Positions 54,366-64,000 of a DNA stretch of 64,000 nucleotides are shown one piece after another. The notes under the pieces are model-generated. The model ran no database searches. It was not told where the DNA came from and worked only from the letters and a program-made list of their open reading frames with translations. Source of the DNA: Halomonas eurihalina (GTDB lineage: Bacteria; Pseudomonadota; Gammaproteobacteria; Pseudomonadales; Halomonadaceae); assembly GCF_008274785.1 (NCBI RefSeq), contig NZ_VTPU01000005.1, forward strand, positions 151,904 to 215,903, given 5' to 3'. The position numbers and the translations under genes are program-made. How positions within the stretch are numbered: the stretch's first letter is position 1; each line of letters begins with the position of its first letter.

Positions 54366-55091
54366 TCAAGAGTTCTCGCCGAGCTCCTGATCGAGATCTT
54401 CCGGATCCGTGTGACGAATGTCGAGTCCCTTGACCAGATAGACCACATATTCAGCCAGATTGTTGGCGTGATCGCCGACACGCTCCAGGGCACGCAGGAT
54501 CCACATGATGCTGAGTACCGACGAGATCGAGCGGGCATCTTCCATCATGAAGGTCATCAGCGAACGCATGGCGGTCTGGTACTCGCTGTCGACCTGCTCG
54601 TCTTCCTGAACGACCTGCAGCGCCAGCTCGGTGTCGAAGCGGGCGAAGGACGTCAGGGCGTCGCGCATCATGCGTCGCACGTGTTCGCTGATGATGCGTA
54701 CTTCGACGAAGCCACGGTTGCCGACATTGTTCTCGATCAGCTCGATGGCATTACGGGCGATCTTGCTGGCCTCGTCGCCGATGCGCTCCAGATCGGAGGC
54801 GGCACGGATCACCGCCAGCACCAGCCGCAGGTCGGAAGCGGCAGGCTGGCGGCGCGCCAGCACCCGGGTGCACTCGTCGTCGATCTTGATCTGCATGTCG
54901 TTGACGGCGCGGTCGTTATCCACCACCCGTTCGGCCAGGGAGGAATCGGCGTCGAGCAGAGCGCTCACCGCGTCCTGTACCTGCTTCTCGACCAGACCGC
55001 CCATGGCCATCAGGTGGGTCTTGAGTTCCTCGAGTTCATGATTGAACTGGCGAGAAATATGCTGGCTATGAATGTCGCTGGTGATGTCCAT
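54366..55091 (-). CDS. phoU: Phosphate signalling protein PhoU
   Basis: A 241-residue all-helical protein made of two PhoU three-helix bundles; the metal-binding motifs are in ERVVDNDRAVNDMQIKIDDEC-type stretches and RALERVGDHANNLAEY near the C-terminus. It links the Pst transporter to PhoR to keep the regulon off when phosphate is plentiful. AGGAGAG precedes the ATG. It is the last pst-operon gene, 24 bp after pstB. Confidence 0.97.
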   Translation of the reverse strand: MDITSDIHSQHISRQFNHELEELKTHLMAMGGLVEKQVQDAVSALLDADSSLAERVVDNDRAVNDMQIKIDDECTRVLARRQPAASDLRLVLAVIRAASDLERIGDEASKIARNAIELIENNVGNRGFVEVRIISEHVRRMMRDALTSFARFDTELALQVVQEDEQVDSEYQTAMRSLMTFMMEDARSISSVLSIMWILRALERVGDHANNLAEYVVYLVKGLDIRHTDPEDLDQELGENS

Positions 55092-55115
55092 CTGACTCTC
55101 CTGGGGGCAGGGCCA

Positions 55116-55928
55116 TCAGGCCATGCGTCCGGTGATGTAGTTCTCGGTACGCGCGAGACGCGGATTGGTGAACAGGGTATCGGTGGGGGCATACTCCACC
55201 AGCTCGCCGTCCTGCAGGAAGGCGGTGTAGTCCGAGACACGCGCTGCCTGCTGCATGTTGTGCGTGACCAGCACCAGGGTCAGGCTCGATTTCAGGTTGC
55301 GGATCAACTCTTCGACCTTCAACGTGGAAATCGGATCCAGTGCCGAGGCCGGTTCGTCGAGCAGCAGCACCTCGGGACCCACCGCCAGGGTGCGGGCAAT
55401 CACCAGGCGTTGCTGCTGACCACCGGACAATGACCAGGCAGAGGCCCGCAAACGGTCCTTCACCTCATCCCACAGGGCCGACGAGCGCAGCGCCCACTCG
55501 ACGATGTCGTCGACACGTCGCTTGGGCATCCTCCCCTGCAACCGCAGCCCGAAGGCCACGTTGTCATATATCGACATGGGGAAGGGATTGGGCGCCTGGA
55601 AGACCATGCCCACCCGACGACGCAATTCGGCCACCGCCACCTCGGGGGCATGGATGTCCTGGCCCTCGAGACGGATCGTGCCTTCCCACGTTACCTCCTC
55701 GTTGAGGTCATGCAGACGGTTGAGCGCACGCAGCAACGTCGACTTGCCGCACCCCGAAGGGCCGATGAAGGCCGTGACCCGGTGGCGCGGCACCCGCAAC
55801 GTCAGGTTGTCGAGTGCCGGCTTGTCACCATAGCGCAAGCCGAAACCGCGTACTTCCAGGCTCGTGGCATCGGGGCTGAAATCGATGAACGCTCCCGGCG
55901 AGGATCGCGTCTCCTGCATGACTGTCAT
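55116..55928 (-). CDS. pstB: Phosphate ABC transporter ATP-binding protein
   Basis: A 270-residue ATPase: Walker [16 protein letters not shown], signature [15 protein letters not shown], Walker [14 protein letters not shown] and switch His in LVTHNMQQA. The NRLHDLN segment after Walker A and the early [11 protein letters not shown] are PstB-type. ATG 55928 is used, with GAGGGG 7 bases upstream. Confidence 0.97.
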   Translation of the reverse strand: MTVMQETRSSPGAFIDFSPDATSLEVRGFGLRYGDKPALDNLTLRVPRHRVTAFIGPSGCGKSTLLRALNRLHDLNEEVTWEGTIRLEGQDIHAPEVAVAELRRRVGMVFQAPNPFPMSIYDNVAFGLRLQGRMPKRRVDDIVEWALRSSALWDEVKDRLRASAWSLSGGQQQRLVIARTLAVGPEVLLLDEPASALDPISTLKVEELIRNLKSSLTLVLVTHNMQQAARVSDYTAFLQDGELVEYAPTDTLFTNPRLARTENYITGRMA

Positions 55929-55958
55929 CAAGGTTCCCCTCGGCGCGACGGTGCTGTC

Positions 55959-57518
55959 TCAATATTTCGAGAGGGTGCCGTGGCGCGATCTCAAATAGTG
56001 ACGCAGAAATATTGCAGTCAGGTTAAGCACCAGGATCACCAGGACCAGCAGCAATGCCGTGGCATAGATCAACGGCATTGCTGCCTGGACATCGCCGCTA
56101 TGGAAGGCGGCATCGAAGATGTGATAGCCCAGATGCATGAACTTTCTCTCAAGATGGAGGAAGGGGAACTCGCCGTCCACCGGAACCTGGGGCGCCAGCT
56201 TGGCGACCCCGACCAGCATCAGCGGCGCCACTTCCCCGGCCGCCCGCGCCACGGCCAGGATCACCCCGGTCAACATGGCCGGCATAGCCATCGGCAATAC
56301 CACACGGGTCAGCATCTCGAGCCGGGTGGCGCCCAACGCCAGAGCCCCTTCGCGCTGGCTCTCGGGGATGCGCGCCAGCCCTTCCTCGGTGGCGACGATC
56401 ACCACCGGCAGGGTCAGCAGCGCCAGCGTCAATGACGCCCACAGCAGGCCACCGGTGCCGAACGTCGGCGACGGCAACGACGACGCGAAGAACCAGTCAT
56501 CCAGATGACCGCCGATACCATAGACGAAGACCCCGAGCCCGAAGACGCCATAAACAATGGATGGCACGCCGGCCAGGTTGCGCACCCCGATGCGGACCCA
56601 GCGGGTCAGGCGGCCCTGGTGAGCCACTTCGTTGAGATAGACCGCCGCCAGCACACCGAAAGGTGTCACGAAGATCGACATCAGCACCACCATCAGGATG
56701 GTGCCGAAGATCGCCGGCCAGACGCCACCGGTCGTGTTGGCGGCACGCGGCCCCTCGGAGAGGAAGCTCCAGACGCCCTGAACCCAGACACGCCCTTTTT
56801 CGAGCATGTCCATGTTATTGGGCCGCAGCGCCCTTGCCACCTCGATCAATGGTTCGCGCAGCTGCCGGCCATCGACAGTTTTCAGCACCAGAGTGTCATC
56901 GGGCATACCGGCCTGCAGCTCACGAACCCGTGCCTGGGCCCTGGTCAGCGCTTCATGTTCCTCCGGTGTCGCCGCCCCCGCCTCGAGGCGACGCACCAGG
57001 GGCTGGATGGTCCGATGGTGCAAGCTCTCGATCTCTGCCCAACGCGAGTCTAGCGAGTGCAGGCGCTGCCTGAGGGCCCCCCAGGCCTCCTCCCCGGTGA
57101 TCCGCCCTGCATCCCCGGTCTCGATGGCCTCGAGACGCCCGATAAACGCGCTCCAGCGCCGCCGTTCCAGGACCACCAGATCGGAGGGATGACTCTCCTC
57201 ACGGATCTCGTCCAGACCCACCCAGGTCCAGATGGCACCATCCAGATCGCGGTTGCCGGTACGATACAGCCGCTCCCGAGCATCGCCACCCGGCAATGGG
57301 GCCTCCTTGACCGCGCGTCCGGCCAGTTGCTGGCCGTTATCGAGCGTCACCAACGATACCTCGGCCGGCCAGAAATACCCGAGTCCACGTACCGCCAGTA
57401 GCCCCAACAGCACCGCCAACAGTGCCAGCGACACCGCCACACTGCCGGCAGCCAGCCAGGCCCATGGCCCTTCGCCGCGCGCCGCACGCGTCGATGAACG
57501 TCGCCAGGGAGCCCTCAT
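55959..57518 (-). CDS. pstA: Phosphate ABC transporter permease PstA, long form
   Basis: A 519-residue permease, far longer than the roughly 290-300 residues of enteric PstA. After the first transmembrane helix (AGSVAVSLALLAVLLGLLAV, about 22-43) comes a hydrophilic region of some 200 residues, rich in Arg, Glu and Leu and partly coiled-coil-like (residues about 110-200), before the normal permease core from about residue 260 (AIFGTILMVVLMSIFVTPFG, EEGLARIPESQREGALALGAT). Long PstA forms with an extra N-terminal domain are known. The ATG overlaps the pstC stop by 4 bases. Confidence 0.93.
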   Translation of the reverse strand: MRAPWRRSSTRAARGEGPWAWLAAGSVAVSLALLAVLLGLLAVRGLGYFWPAEVSLVTLDNGQQLAGRAVKEAPLPGGDARERLYRTGNRDLDGAIWTWVGLDEIREESHPSDLVVLERRRWSAFIGRLEAIETGDAGRITGEEAWGALRQRLHSLDSRWAEIESLHHRTIQPLVRRLEAGAATPEEHEALTRAQARVRELQAGMPDDTLVLKTVDGRQLREPLIEVARALRPNNMDMLEKGRVWVQGVWSFLSEGPRAANTTGGVWPAIFGTILMVVLMSIFVTPFGVLAAVYLNEVAHQGRLTRWVRIGVRNLAGVPSIVYGVFGLGVFVYGIGGHLDDWFFASSLPSPTFGTGGLLWASLTLALLTLPVVIVATEEGLARIPESQREGALALGATRLEMLTRVVLPMAMPAMLTGVILAVARAAGEVAPLMLVGVAKLAPQVPVDGEFPFLHLERKFMHLGYHIFDAAFHSGDVQAAMPLIYATALLLVLVILVLNLTAIFLRHYLRSRHGTLSKY

Positions 57519-58741
57519 GACAGTCCCTCCATGCGACGATAGCGACGGCGCAGCCGTGCCCTGACCACCTCGGCCAAGGTATTGACGCAGAAGGTGAAGA
57601 CGAACAGCAGCAGCGCCGCCAGCAACAGCAGGCGATAATGGGTCCCGCCCGGTGCAGCTTCGGGGAGTTCGATGGCAATGCTGGCCGCCATCGAGCGCAG
57701 GCCATCCAGCGGACTGGCGGTCATCAGCGCGGTATTGCCGCTGGCCATCAGCACGATCATGGTTTCTCCCACGGCCCGACCGGCACCGATCATCACCGCC
57801 GACAGCACCCCAGGACCGGCGGCTGGCAGTACCACCTTCCAGAGCGTCTGCCAGCGTGTCGCACCGAGCGCTTCGGCGCCCTCGACGAGGCTCTTCGGCA
57901 CTCCCGACAGGGCATCCTCGGCCAGTGCATAGATGCTGGGCACGACCGCAAAGCCCATTGCCATGCCGACGATGATCGCGTTGCGATTCGTGTAGTCCAG
58001 TCCCAGGGAGACTTCCAGCCAGGCGCGCAGATCGCCGCCGAACCACCACGCCTCAAGCAAAGGCGCCAGCCAGGACGACAGACACCAGAACAGCAGCAAC
58101 CAGGGCAACAGCCACAACGCCGCCCATCCCATCGGCAGGCGACGACGCAGCCCACTCCCGAGGAGCGCCCACAGCCTCCCGGCGAGCAGCAGCCCCGCAG
58201 GCAGCACGATCAGCAGGGTCATACCCTGCGCCAGATGGACATCGAGCCAGGGCGCCAGCACCAGCCCGGCAACGAAGCCGATGACCACGCCCGGCATGGC
58301 CTCCATCAGCTCCAGGGTCGGCCTTATGCGTGCCCGCAGGCGACGCGACATGAACAGCGCCGAGTGCGCCGCCGCTCCTAACGCCAACGGCACGGCGATC
58401 AACAGCGCCCAGACCGCCGCTTCCAGGGTTCCCCATACCAGCGGCAACATGCCGAAACGCGGCTCGCCGCCTCCTTCGGACAAGGCGGGCTGCCAACGAT
58501 GCACCGGCGTCTGATGACCTTCATAGGTCTGGGGCAGCCACAACGTTTCCATGTTGATCCGGGGCGCGTCACCGGATGACGACCAGAACAGCGGCACGAC
58601 TTCCACCGCCAGAAACACGCCGATGGCCATCACCGCAGCGATCACGCCAATGCCACCGGCAGTGATCAGCGCCGTGGCCAGGCGGTCACGGGTCTGCCGG
58701 AAATGCCGACGCAAAGGAGGTGGTGAAGGCATGTGCTGCAT
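57515..58741 (-). CDS. pstC: Phosphate ABC transporter permease PstC
   Basis: A 408-residue permease with extended first periplasmic loop and the core motifs GTLEAAVWALLIAVPLALGAA, LELMEAMPGVVIGFVAG and the EAA loop SLVEGAEALGATRWQTLWKVV. With PstA it forms the phosphate channel. ATG 58741 is used; another in-frame ATG lies 9 bases downstream. A Pho box (58781-58809) directly precedes it. Confidence 0.93.
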   Translation of the reverse strand: MQHMPSPPPLRRHFRQTRDRLATALITAGGIGVIAAVMAIGVFLAVEVVPLFWSSSGDAPRINMETLWLPQTYEGHQTPVHRWQPALSEGGGEPRFGMLPLVWGTLEAAVWALLIAVPLALGAAAHSALFMSRRLRARIRPTLELMEAMPGVVIGFVAGLVLAPWLDVHLAQGMTLLIVLPAGLLLAGRLWALLGSGLRRRLPMGWAALWLLPWLLLFWCLSSWLAPLLEAWWFGGDLRAWLEVSLGLDYTNRNAIIVGMAMGFAVVPSIYALAEDALSGVPKSLVEGAEALGATRWQTLWKVVLPAAGPGVLSAVMIGAGRAVGETMIVLMASGNTALMTASPLDGLRSMAASIAIELPEAAPGGTHYRLLLLAALLLFVFTFCVNTLAEVVRARLRRRYRRMEGLS

Positions 58742-58780
58742 GACGGATCCAGAACGGAATGAATGCGGTAGCGGAAAAAT

Positions 58781-58809
58781 ACGACAGAATCATGACAATG
58801 CAGTGACAA
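58781..58809 (-). promoter_or_regulatory. Pho box upstream of pstC
   Basis: On the minus strand TTGTCAC-TGCA-TTGTCAT-GATT-CTGTCGT gives three PhoB half-sites with exact 11-bp spacing. It begins 3 bp after the pstS stop and lies 40 bp before pstC, so pstCAB-phoU has its own PhoB-controlled promoter. Confidence 0.92.
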
Positions 58810-58812
58810 CCA

Positions 58813-59760
58813 TCAGGAATCCGGCGTTTCCAGACCGAGTTCCTGACGCTGACGCTCCAGAGCCTCCTGCGGCAATGCGACGAAACCCAGTTCCTCGGCG
58901 ATCGCCTGGCCTTCCGGCGACAGGATCAGGTCGACGAAGGCACGCTCGACATCGGGCAACGACTCGCCTGGTGGAAGGTTCACGTAAAGCCGCAGATCAC
59001 GGGCCAGAGGATAGTCGCCACGCCGTACCGTTGCCGGATCGGGCCAATGCAGGACACCATCGGCACCGCGCAGCGCCACCGGATGCACGCTGGGCGTCAA
59101 GTGATTGAGGCCCGCATAGCCGATCGCCCGTGGGTCCGAAGCCACCGCCTCGACTACGGCGGCGGAGCCGGGATGCTCACTGATCTCGGGACGAAAGGCC
59201 CCATCACACAGGACCTCGCGACGGAACAGCTCGTGCGTGCCGGAGACGGCATTGCGGCCATGCCGCGCAATGCGCCCCTGAATAGCTCCATCGATCAATG
59301 ACGACCAACGGTTAATGTCATCTTCCGCACCGCAACGGCGGCCATCCGAGAAAATCGCATCCAGTTGGGGGCGGCTCAGGCTCTGCAACGGGTTATGCCG
59401 ATGCACCACCACGACCAGCGCATCCCTCGCCACCACCAAGGCCCGAGGGGGATAACCATAACGATGCTCGAATGCCACCTTCTCGTCTTCGGTCATCGGC
59501 CGCGACATAGGGCCTATCAGGGTGGTCCCGGCGGTCAACGCCGGCGGTGCGCTGGCCGAGCCACTGGCCTGGAGTTGCAGACGCATGCCCGGATGCTGGT
59601 GCGCCAACCGCTCACCCCAGCGCAACATCAGTCCTGCCATGGTATCCGAGCCCACGGTCCCCAAAGTGCCAACGGGCTCCTCGGCCCACACCGGCGACGT
59701 CCAGATGACGCTCATGGCCAGCAAGACGGCCCATAGGCGTTGGCGAATGGCGGATGGCAT
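58813..59760 (-). CDS. pstS: Phosphate-binding protein, PstS family
   Basis: A 315-residue periplasmic protein with a signal peptide (MPSAIRQRLWAVLLAMSVIW, cleavage near VWAEE). GTVGSDTMAGLMLRWGERLA and QLQASGSASAPPALTAGTT form the phosphate-binding loops; VVVHRHNPLQSLSRPQLDAIFSD and RNAVSGTHELFRREVL follow the PstS/SphX branch. ATG 59760 has GGGAGG 4 bases upstream. It lies just before pstC, and the 202-bp upstream gap shows no well-formed Pho box, so its expression may differ from that of pstCAB. Confidence 0.9.
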   Translation of the reverse strand: MPSAIRQRLWAVLLAMSVIWTSPVWAEEPVGTLGTVGSDTMAGLMLRWGERLAHQHPGMRLQLQASGSASAPPALTAGTTLIGPMSRPMTEDEKVAFEHRYGYPPRALVVARDALVVVVHRHNPLQSLSRPQLDAIFSDGRRCGAEDDINRWSSLIDGAIQGRIARHGRNAVSGTHELFRREVLCDGAFRPEISEHPGSAAVVEAVASDPRAIGYAGLNHLTPSVHPVALRGADGVLHWPDPATVRRGDYPLARDLRLYVNLPPGESLPDVERAFVDLILSPEGQAIAEELGFVALPQEALERQRQELGLETPDS

Positions 59761-59962
59761 GCGTCCTCCCGACGGAACAAGCGGTTGATGGGCTCTCGCA
59801 TGACATGATGTCGCAAAAGGTGGAGCGACCACGAACTTGCCGTTTATCATGGCTCGCCAGGACGGGATGATCAGGAAATGCTGAATCAATCCTTGATGGC
59901 CCCTCACCCAAAGCAACTCACTCAAAACAACTCACTCAAAACAATAAGCCAGGCCCCGACCC

Positions 59963-60373
59963 ATGAATGAACTCGATGATATCCCGGCTCCGCGCGGTCA
60001 GTTGACATTGAAGCTGGTCGCCAACCGCCAGGACACCAATTTCCACGGCGACATTCCCGGCGGCTGGCTGGTCGGCCACATGGATCAGGCCGCCGAACTG
60101 GCCGCTGGCCGTGAGGCCCACGGCCGCACAGCCACCGTGGCCATCGAGGCGATGGATTTTCTCTGCCCGGTCCGAGTGGGCTCGATGGTCAACATCTTCA
60201 CCGAGATCCGCGAAATTGGCCACAGCTCGCTCAAGATCGATGTCGAGGTATGGAGCCGCTCACCCCAGGAACGCGACCCCAACGAGCTGCACAAGGTCAC
60301 CGAAGCGCGCTTCGTGATGGTCGCCCTGGACGACAAGGGCCGAATCCGGGCCGTGCGTCAGGGCGAAGCCTGA
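59963..60373 (+). CDS. Acyl-CoA thioesterase, YciA-like hotdog-fold
   Basis: A 136-residue hotdog-fold thioesterase. GQLTLKLVANRQDTNFHGDIPGGWL contains the catalytic Asn/Asp-helix region (normally with GG), followed by VAIEAMDFLCPVRVGSMVNIFTEI, the second half of the fold. It hydrolyses acyl-CoA esters in the cytosol. It is convergent with the TRAP binding-protein gene, 5 bp apart. Confidence 0.9.
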   Translation: MNELDDIPAPRGQLTLKLVANRQDTNFHGDIPGGWLVGHMDQAAELAAGREAHGRTATVAIEAMDFLCPVRVGSMVNIFTEIREIGHSSLKIDVEVWSRSPQERDPNELHKVTEARFVMVALDDKGRIRAVRQGEA

Positions 60374-60378
60374 ATCGA

Positions 60379-61485
60379 TCAACTCTCGCTCAGTTGCTGC
60401 TCGCGCGCCTTCAGATAGGCAAACTCGCCGACATCAGTGAAGGGGCGCACCTTCTGCTGGAAAGCACGATACGAGTCATATATCCGACGCGATGCCTCGT
60501 CGCTGTCGATCTGCTTCTGGAGCACTTTCTTCGAGGATTCATGCAGGGCCGACATGACATCGTCGGGGAATTCCCGCAGCTTGACGCCGTGCTCGTCGAC
60601 CAGGGTCTTCAGCGCCTCGGCGTTGCGCAGCGCGAACTCGCTGATCATGGCCAGGTTGGAGGCCCGCGCGGCTTCCGTCACCACGGCCTTGAGATCATCC
60701 GGCAGTGCCTTCCAGGCGTCCAGATTGACGGTCCCCTCCAGAATGGCACTGGGCTCGTTCCAGGCCGAGGTGTAGTAGTAATCCGCCACCTGATGCAGGC
60801 CGAAGGCCAGGTCGTTGTAGGGGCCGACCCAATCAGCCGCATCCAGCACGCCGGTCTGCATGGAGGTGAAGATCTCGCTGCCGGGCGTGGTCATGGTCGT
60901 CACGCCGATACCGCTCATCGCCTCCCCGGCCAGCCCGGGCAAGCGTAGCTTGAGCCCCTGCATGTCCTCCAGAGACTTGATTTCCTTCTTGAACCAGCCG
61001 GCCATCTGAGTGCCGGTGTTGCCCACCGGGAACGGCTTGAGATTGTGCTCGGCATAGACCTCGTCCCACAGCGGCTGGCCATCGCCATCATATAGCCAGG
61101 CATTGGTCTCGGTGGTGGTCATGCCGAAGGGCACGGCAGTGAAGAACTGGGCGGCGGCGACCTTGCCACGCCAATAATAGGACGCAGAGTGGCCCATCTC
61201 GGCGGTGCCGGCCGATACCGCATCGAAGACTTCCATGGCCGGTACCATTTCCCCGGCACCATGGACCTTCACGCGCATGCGCCCGCCCGACATGCGCTCG
61301 ATGCGCTCGGCGAAAGCATTCGCGCCGGTTCCCAGGGCAGGAAAGTTCTTCGGCCAAGAGGTCACCATGTTCCAGGTGATGGTCTCCTGCGCACTGGCGG
61401 TATTGACGAAGGGGGCGGCGACGACGCCGGCAGTACCGGCACCCAGGGTCTTGAGACTGGTCTTGAGAAAGTTGCGACGCTCCAT
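60379..61485 (-). CDS. TRAP transporter substrate-binding protein (DctP family, TakP-like), orphan
   Basis: A 368-residue periplasmic protein exported by the Tat pathway: MERRNFLKTSLKTLGAG has the twin-arginine motif and a hydrophobic stretch ending near SAQET. The mature part resembles TakP-type proteins that bind 2-oxo acids (WNMVTSWPKNFPALGTGANAFAERIE, GTQMAGWFKKEIKSLEDMQGLKLRLPG, ADWVGPYNDLAFGLH). Start 61485 is set by the Tat signal. No DctQ/DctM membrane genes lie beside it, so it works with components encoded elsewhere. Confidence 0.9.
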   Translation of the reverse strand: MERRNFLKTSLKTLGAGTAGVVAAPFVNTASAQETITWNMVTSWPKNFPALGTGANAFAERIERMSGGRMRVKVHGAGEMVPAMEVFDAVSAGTAEMGHSASYYWRGKVAAAQFFTAVPFGMTTTETNAWLYDGDGQPLWDEVYAEHNLKPFPVGNTGTQMAGWFKKEIKSLEDMQGLKLRLPGLAGEAMSGIGVTTMTTPGSEIFTSMQTGVLDAADWVGPYNDLAFGLHQVADYYYTSAWNEPSAILEGTVNLDAWKALPDDLKAVVTEAARASNLAMISEFALRNAEALKTLVDEHGVKLREFPDDVMSALHESSKKVLQKQIDSDEASRRIYDSYRAFQQKVRPFTDVGEFAYLKAREQQLSES

Positions 61486-61666
61486 GGCGAGGGCGGCTCC
61501 TTGATGATTTTTATACGGCGTGCCAAGCGGCACCGTGTCCGATAGGCAGTATGCGCGAAGGCCGATTTCATCGGCAAGCGAACCACTGGAGCTACCCTTT
61601 GTCGCGAACGCGACGATGCATCACGCGCTTGTGCCTTTCTACAGAGGCATCCTACAAGAGCATCAA

Positions 61667-63871
<2,205 letters not shown>

Positions 63872-63923
63872 GGGGAAGGCATCGCTGCTCGGAAAATGGA
63901 GCCACAGCTTACCATAACGACCC

Positions 63924-64000
63924 AGCTTCGAGCTTCGAGCTTCGAGCTTCGAGCTTCGAGCTTCGAGCTTCGAGCTTCGAGCTTCGAGCTTCGAGCTTCG
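63924..64000. repeat. Perfect 7-bp tandem repeat upstream of uvrD
   Basis: AGCTTCG repeated 11 times without error to the edge of the window, beginning 52 bp before the uvrD start; the true length is unknown. It could vary by slippage and affect uvrD expression, or simply be non-coding satellite DNA. Confidence 0.95.

Noticed and set aside
59761..59962. Pho box upstream of pstS
   Set aside because: ATGTCAT and TGCGACA are present on the minus strand but offset by 9, not 11, bases; no second good half-site.
63924..64000. CRISPR array
   Set aside because: The repeat is a simple 7-bp tandem without spacers, and no cas gene is near.

Overview
The window is chromosomal DNA of a GC-rich gammaproteobacterium, most likely a Halomonas-type member of the Halomonadaceae. 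The protein families and the gene order support this. From pyrE through crc, rph, yicC, gmk, rpoZ, spoT, ridA, oxyR, recG, an HU gene, a rubredoxin-reductase-type gene, ubiC, ubiA, phoBR, phoU and pstBACS, the order follows the one I recall from Pseudomonas. There is no plasmid backbone, prophage, transposase or CRISPR array. Most genes are housekeeping genes, with accessory material concentrated in two places.

Layout. 1-6.6 kb: two convergent paralogous LysR regulators and a lysine/pipecolate-type catabolic operon (amaB, NSS transporter with a MetS-like small subunit, amaA). 6.6-10.9 kb: an AapJQMP-type amino-acid ABC transporter on the minus strand. 11-14.1 kb: trpI divergent from trpBA. 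14.2-19.5 kb: a secreted hypothetical protein, ahpCF, a 47-residue protein with a repeat-rich promoter, a DJ-1/PfpI protein and an orphan glycine-betaine-type binding protein. 19.7-20 kb: tRNA-Arg(CCG) with a partial second copy. 20.1-26.8 kb: cytochrome c5, rep, trmL, pyrE, crc, rph, yicC.

26.7-34.5 kb is an insertion between yicC and gmk. The last 66 bp of yicC recur in degraded form at 27971-28036 and 34436-34489. They bracket a BASS transporter and then an AT-richer block: a DUF3883 nuclease-like gene plus a catabolic operon (SSS symporter with small partner, GntR/FCD regulator, M20 carbamoylase-type hydrolase, amidase). This is the best candidate for an acquired island that used the yicC 3' end as its site; no integrase is left in it.

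34.6-45.1 kb: dsbG, an MFS exporter with a terminator-like leader, gmk-rpoZ-spoT, ridA, thpR, an NAD-binding epimerase-like gene, oxyR-recG. 45.2-50.2 kb: YccS-type membrane protein, small hypothetical, HU, rubredoxin-reductase-type flavoprotein, ubiC. 50.4-59.8 kb: ubiA, then the phosphate regulon (phoBR, phoU-pstBAC, pstS) with clear Pho boxes before phoB and before pstC, and cysZ in between. 59.9-64 kb: acyl-CoA thioesterase, a Tat-exported TRAP binding protein, uvrD and a 7-bp tandem repeat running off the window edge.

The genes combine into a few themes: amino-acid and amide uptake and catabolism under LysR, GntR and probably Crc control; peroxide defence (oxyR, ahpCF); and phosphate starvation (phoBR, pst, phoU).
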